Of a stretch of 64,000 nt of DNA, positions 62,240 through 64,000 are shown piece after piece. Position numbers and translations under genes: made by a program. The notes under the pieces were generated by a model. The model had not been told where the DNA came from. It ran no database searches and was given only the letters and a program-made list of their open reading frames with translations. The stretch lies in the NCBI GenBank assembly GCA_029891345.1, contig CM057009.1, positions 209,554,709-209,618,708 on the forward strand. Direction: 5' to 3'. Origin of the DNA: Dryococelus australis. Lineage: Eukaryota > Arthropoda > Insecta > Phasmatodea > Phasmatidae. Position 1 is the first letter of the stretch, and each line of letters starts with the position of its first letter.

Positions 62240-64000
62240 GACCAGAATTATGTCTGACAAGAATGGGGTGAATGGATACTGCAGCAACTGCACCTAATTT
62301 GGACACTTGGAAAGGGACTGCCCCAGACTCTATGTGTTCCTGTTAAACAACACATGTGCTTTAGGTGTAGACAACCAGGCCACACTATGGCGAATTATCA
62401 GGGAAATGAACTGTAACTGGCCATGTCTGTGCAAAGTCCAGTCTGCAAAAGGTGCATGCTCGCACACAACGACTTGTAGGGTGGACTCTGTCTGGTATGG
62501 AGAACACTGTTGGGCTCTCGTGGATATGGGGGCAACACATATCTTAATAAATATTAAGTGTTTCCATTATCTGTGTATGCTGCAACCTCATGTGCTCAAA
62601 CACCATATTACGACTCTCTGTCTATCTGCCTGCCTGTTATTGGGTAATGCCTAGTTTGGTAGACGATGTAATATTGGGCTTGGAATTCCTAGGCATTGCT
62701 CATGCATCAGTTGATGTGCATTCTAGGTATTTGAGTTTTAGTTTTCCTCCCAATAAGCTGGCAATGTTGTGTTCTCACACTGTGGTCGGACATATGCAGA
62801 GGTCTGAAACCCTTGTTTCTGTCACCTCAGTGCCCAATGCCGGAGACAAGCATATAACTGACCTGCCCCACTGGTATTCTTACATCATAACCATGTATAT
62901 AGGTACATGTGATGTCCTGCCATACCATTTTCGCCTTAAGGATGAAAATATGGCATGGCGTCTGTCTTGTAAACAAAATGTTTCCTTCACAAGCTTTTGG
63001 CCTTTAGGGTTATCATTGACAAACTGTTGAAGGCATGGGTCATCTCACCCTCTATGCCAGAATATTCCTCTCCAGACTTTTTGGTCACGAACCATAGTAA
63101 TACTGGCTTTTGGATGGTATTGAACCATGTTCTTTTTAATAATAAGATTGACCTAGACCCCTTTCGAGGTCCCACTGTGGGCTTTGCTCTCCAATACCTG
63201 GGGTAATACAAGATATCTCGGTTATTGACATTAATGCCAGTCTCCACCAATTTTTGCTACACTCAGATTGCTTGAGTATGCCGTATTTTGCACCTCCTGG
63301 GCGCAATTTAAATTTAACAGGATTCCAAAGGGGTTGAGCTTTGGCACACAAGCACTGTCATGAGTTTTGGAACATGTACTATCACATTTGAATTTTAACT
63401 TCATTTTTAATAATATTGATGCTATCGTTGTATTTATCAGTGACATGGAAGAACCCATAGCACATTTGTAACAGGTGTTTGGCAGGTTAAGATAGGCAGG
63501 ACGCGCAGCTAACAACAAAAAGGTGAAATTAGCATGTAACATCATATTTTTGGGATACCTCATTTCTCAAGGTCAACTGTTTATGGATCCTTGCTTGTAA
63601 TCTCTGTTGTTAATTTACCGAGGCTTAAGTTTCTGAGGGATCATATGCTTTGTGGGAATTCTCAGCTATTATGCATGCTACATACCATGCTTTGCTGAAA
63701 TTGCTGCACCTCTCAATCTCCTGAAGAGGAAAAATTAAAGTTTCATCTGGAAACCAGAACAGGAATACATTTTCGTAACCTTGAAGAAGCAATTACCTGA
63801 TGCTCCAGCTCTTTGGTTAGCAGACTTTAATCAGCTGTTTACTCTCCATGTAGATGCATCCTCCATTGCTCTTGGTGCCACACTGGGACAGATTTAGGTC
63901 AGTAGTGAATTTCCGGTTGCTTCTACTAGCCATCTCTTGACAGATGCTGAGAGAAAGTTGAGTTTGTTTGAAAAGGAGGCTCTGACATACATATTCGGCA
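62240..64000 (+). pseudogene. Ty3/Gypsy-type Gag-Pol remnant, runs off the window
   Basis: In order on the plus strand: a CCHC knuckle CSNCT-stop-FGHLERDC (62,283), protease active site ALVDMGATHILI with D-M-G in place of D-T-G (62,517), the protease end DDVILGLEFLGIAHASVDVH (62,660), RT start VIDKLLKAWVISPSMPEYSS (63,008) with PDFLVTNHSNTGFWMVLNHV, then badly frameshifted RT fingers and palm to 63,560, and the RNase H start DAPALWLADFNQLFTLHVDA and SIALGATLGQI (63,800-63,895), continuing RKLSLFEKEALTYIFG to the edge. Every domain has stops. The YxDD box was not found. The integrase would lie beyond 64,000. Confidence 0.85.

Overview
The window reads as metazoan (probably arthropod) nuclear DNA. 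There are no operons or bacterial genes, most coding sequence is dead mobile-element or viral DNA, and 3' splice-site-like and polyadenylation-like signals occur. The arthropod guess rests on the protein families and base composition and is inference. I found no complete host gene, one good candidate host terminal exon (58,324-58,428) and two weaker exon-like frames.

The dominant content is four decayed Polinton/Maverick (adintovirus-like) elements, each recognised by a chromodomain-type integrase plus other Polinton core genes. Element A (about 490-9,330) carries, left to right, PLA2-like (-), conserved structural-region protein (-), integrase (+), putative major capsid (+), an array of BRO-N domain pieces (-) and PolB (-). 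Elements B (about 11,300-23,350) and C (about 29,470-40,130) are collinear copies of one very AT-rich family in the same orientation: small unknown (-), capsid (-), structural protein (+), PLA2 (+), pX-like (+), adenain-type protease (+), unknown (+), small Cys protein (+), integrase (+), packaging ATPase (-), penton-like (+), PolB (-). Element D (about 43,580-49,310) is a third arrangement without PolB: integrase (-), structural protein (-), unknown helical ORFs (-), packaging ATPase (-), PLA2 (+), pX-like (+), protease (+), penton-like (+) and the C-terminal half of the capsid protein (+). As a set these genes make a virus-like life cycle: integration, protein-primed DNA synthesis, capsid building, maturation by protease, DNA packaging and membrane breach by PLA2. 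Nearly every copy has stops, frameshifts and lost catalytic residues, so these look like fossils.

Between and beyond them lie Ty3/Gypsy-type LTR retrotransposon remnants: Gag-protease (-) at 23.8-24.8 kb, an LTR-like region with a primer-binding-like site and Gag (+) at 40.2-42.3 kb, protease (+) at 52.7-53.3 kb and Gag-protease-RT-RNase H (+) at 62.2-64.0 kb running off the right edge. A faint protease-like fragment sits at 9.6-9.9 kb.

The rest (about 9.3-11.3, 25-29.4, 42.3-43.6, 49.3-62.2 kb) is non-coding by eye, with several undescribed tandem repeats (about 185 bp x4 at 60.5-61.3 kb, about 270 bp x3 at 54.6-55.5 kb, about 232 bp x2 at 53.4-53.8 kb, about 70 bp units at 26.1-26.3 kb) and inverted repeats, including a near-perfect 20-bp-arm hairpin at 28.95-29.01 kb. 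All calls come from reading translations by eye; no database search was run.
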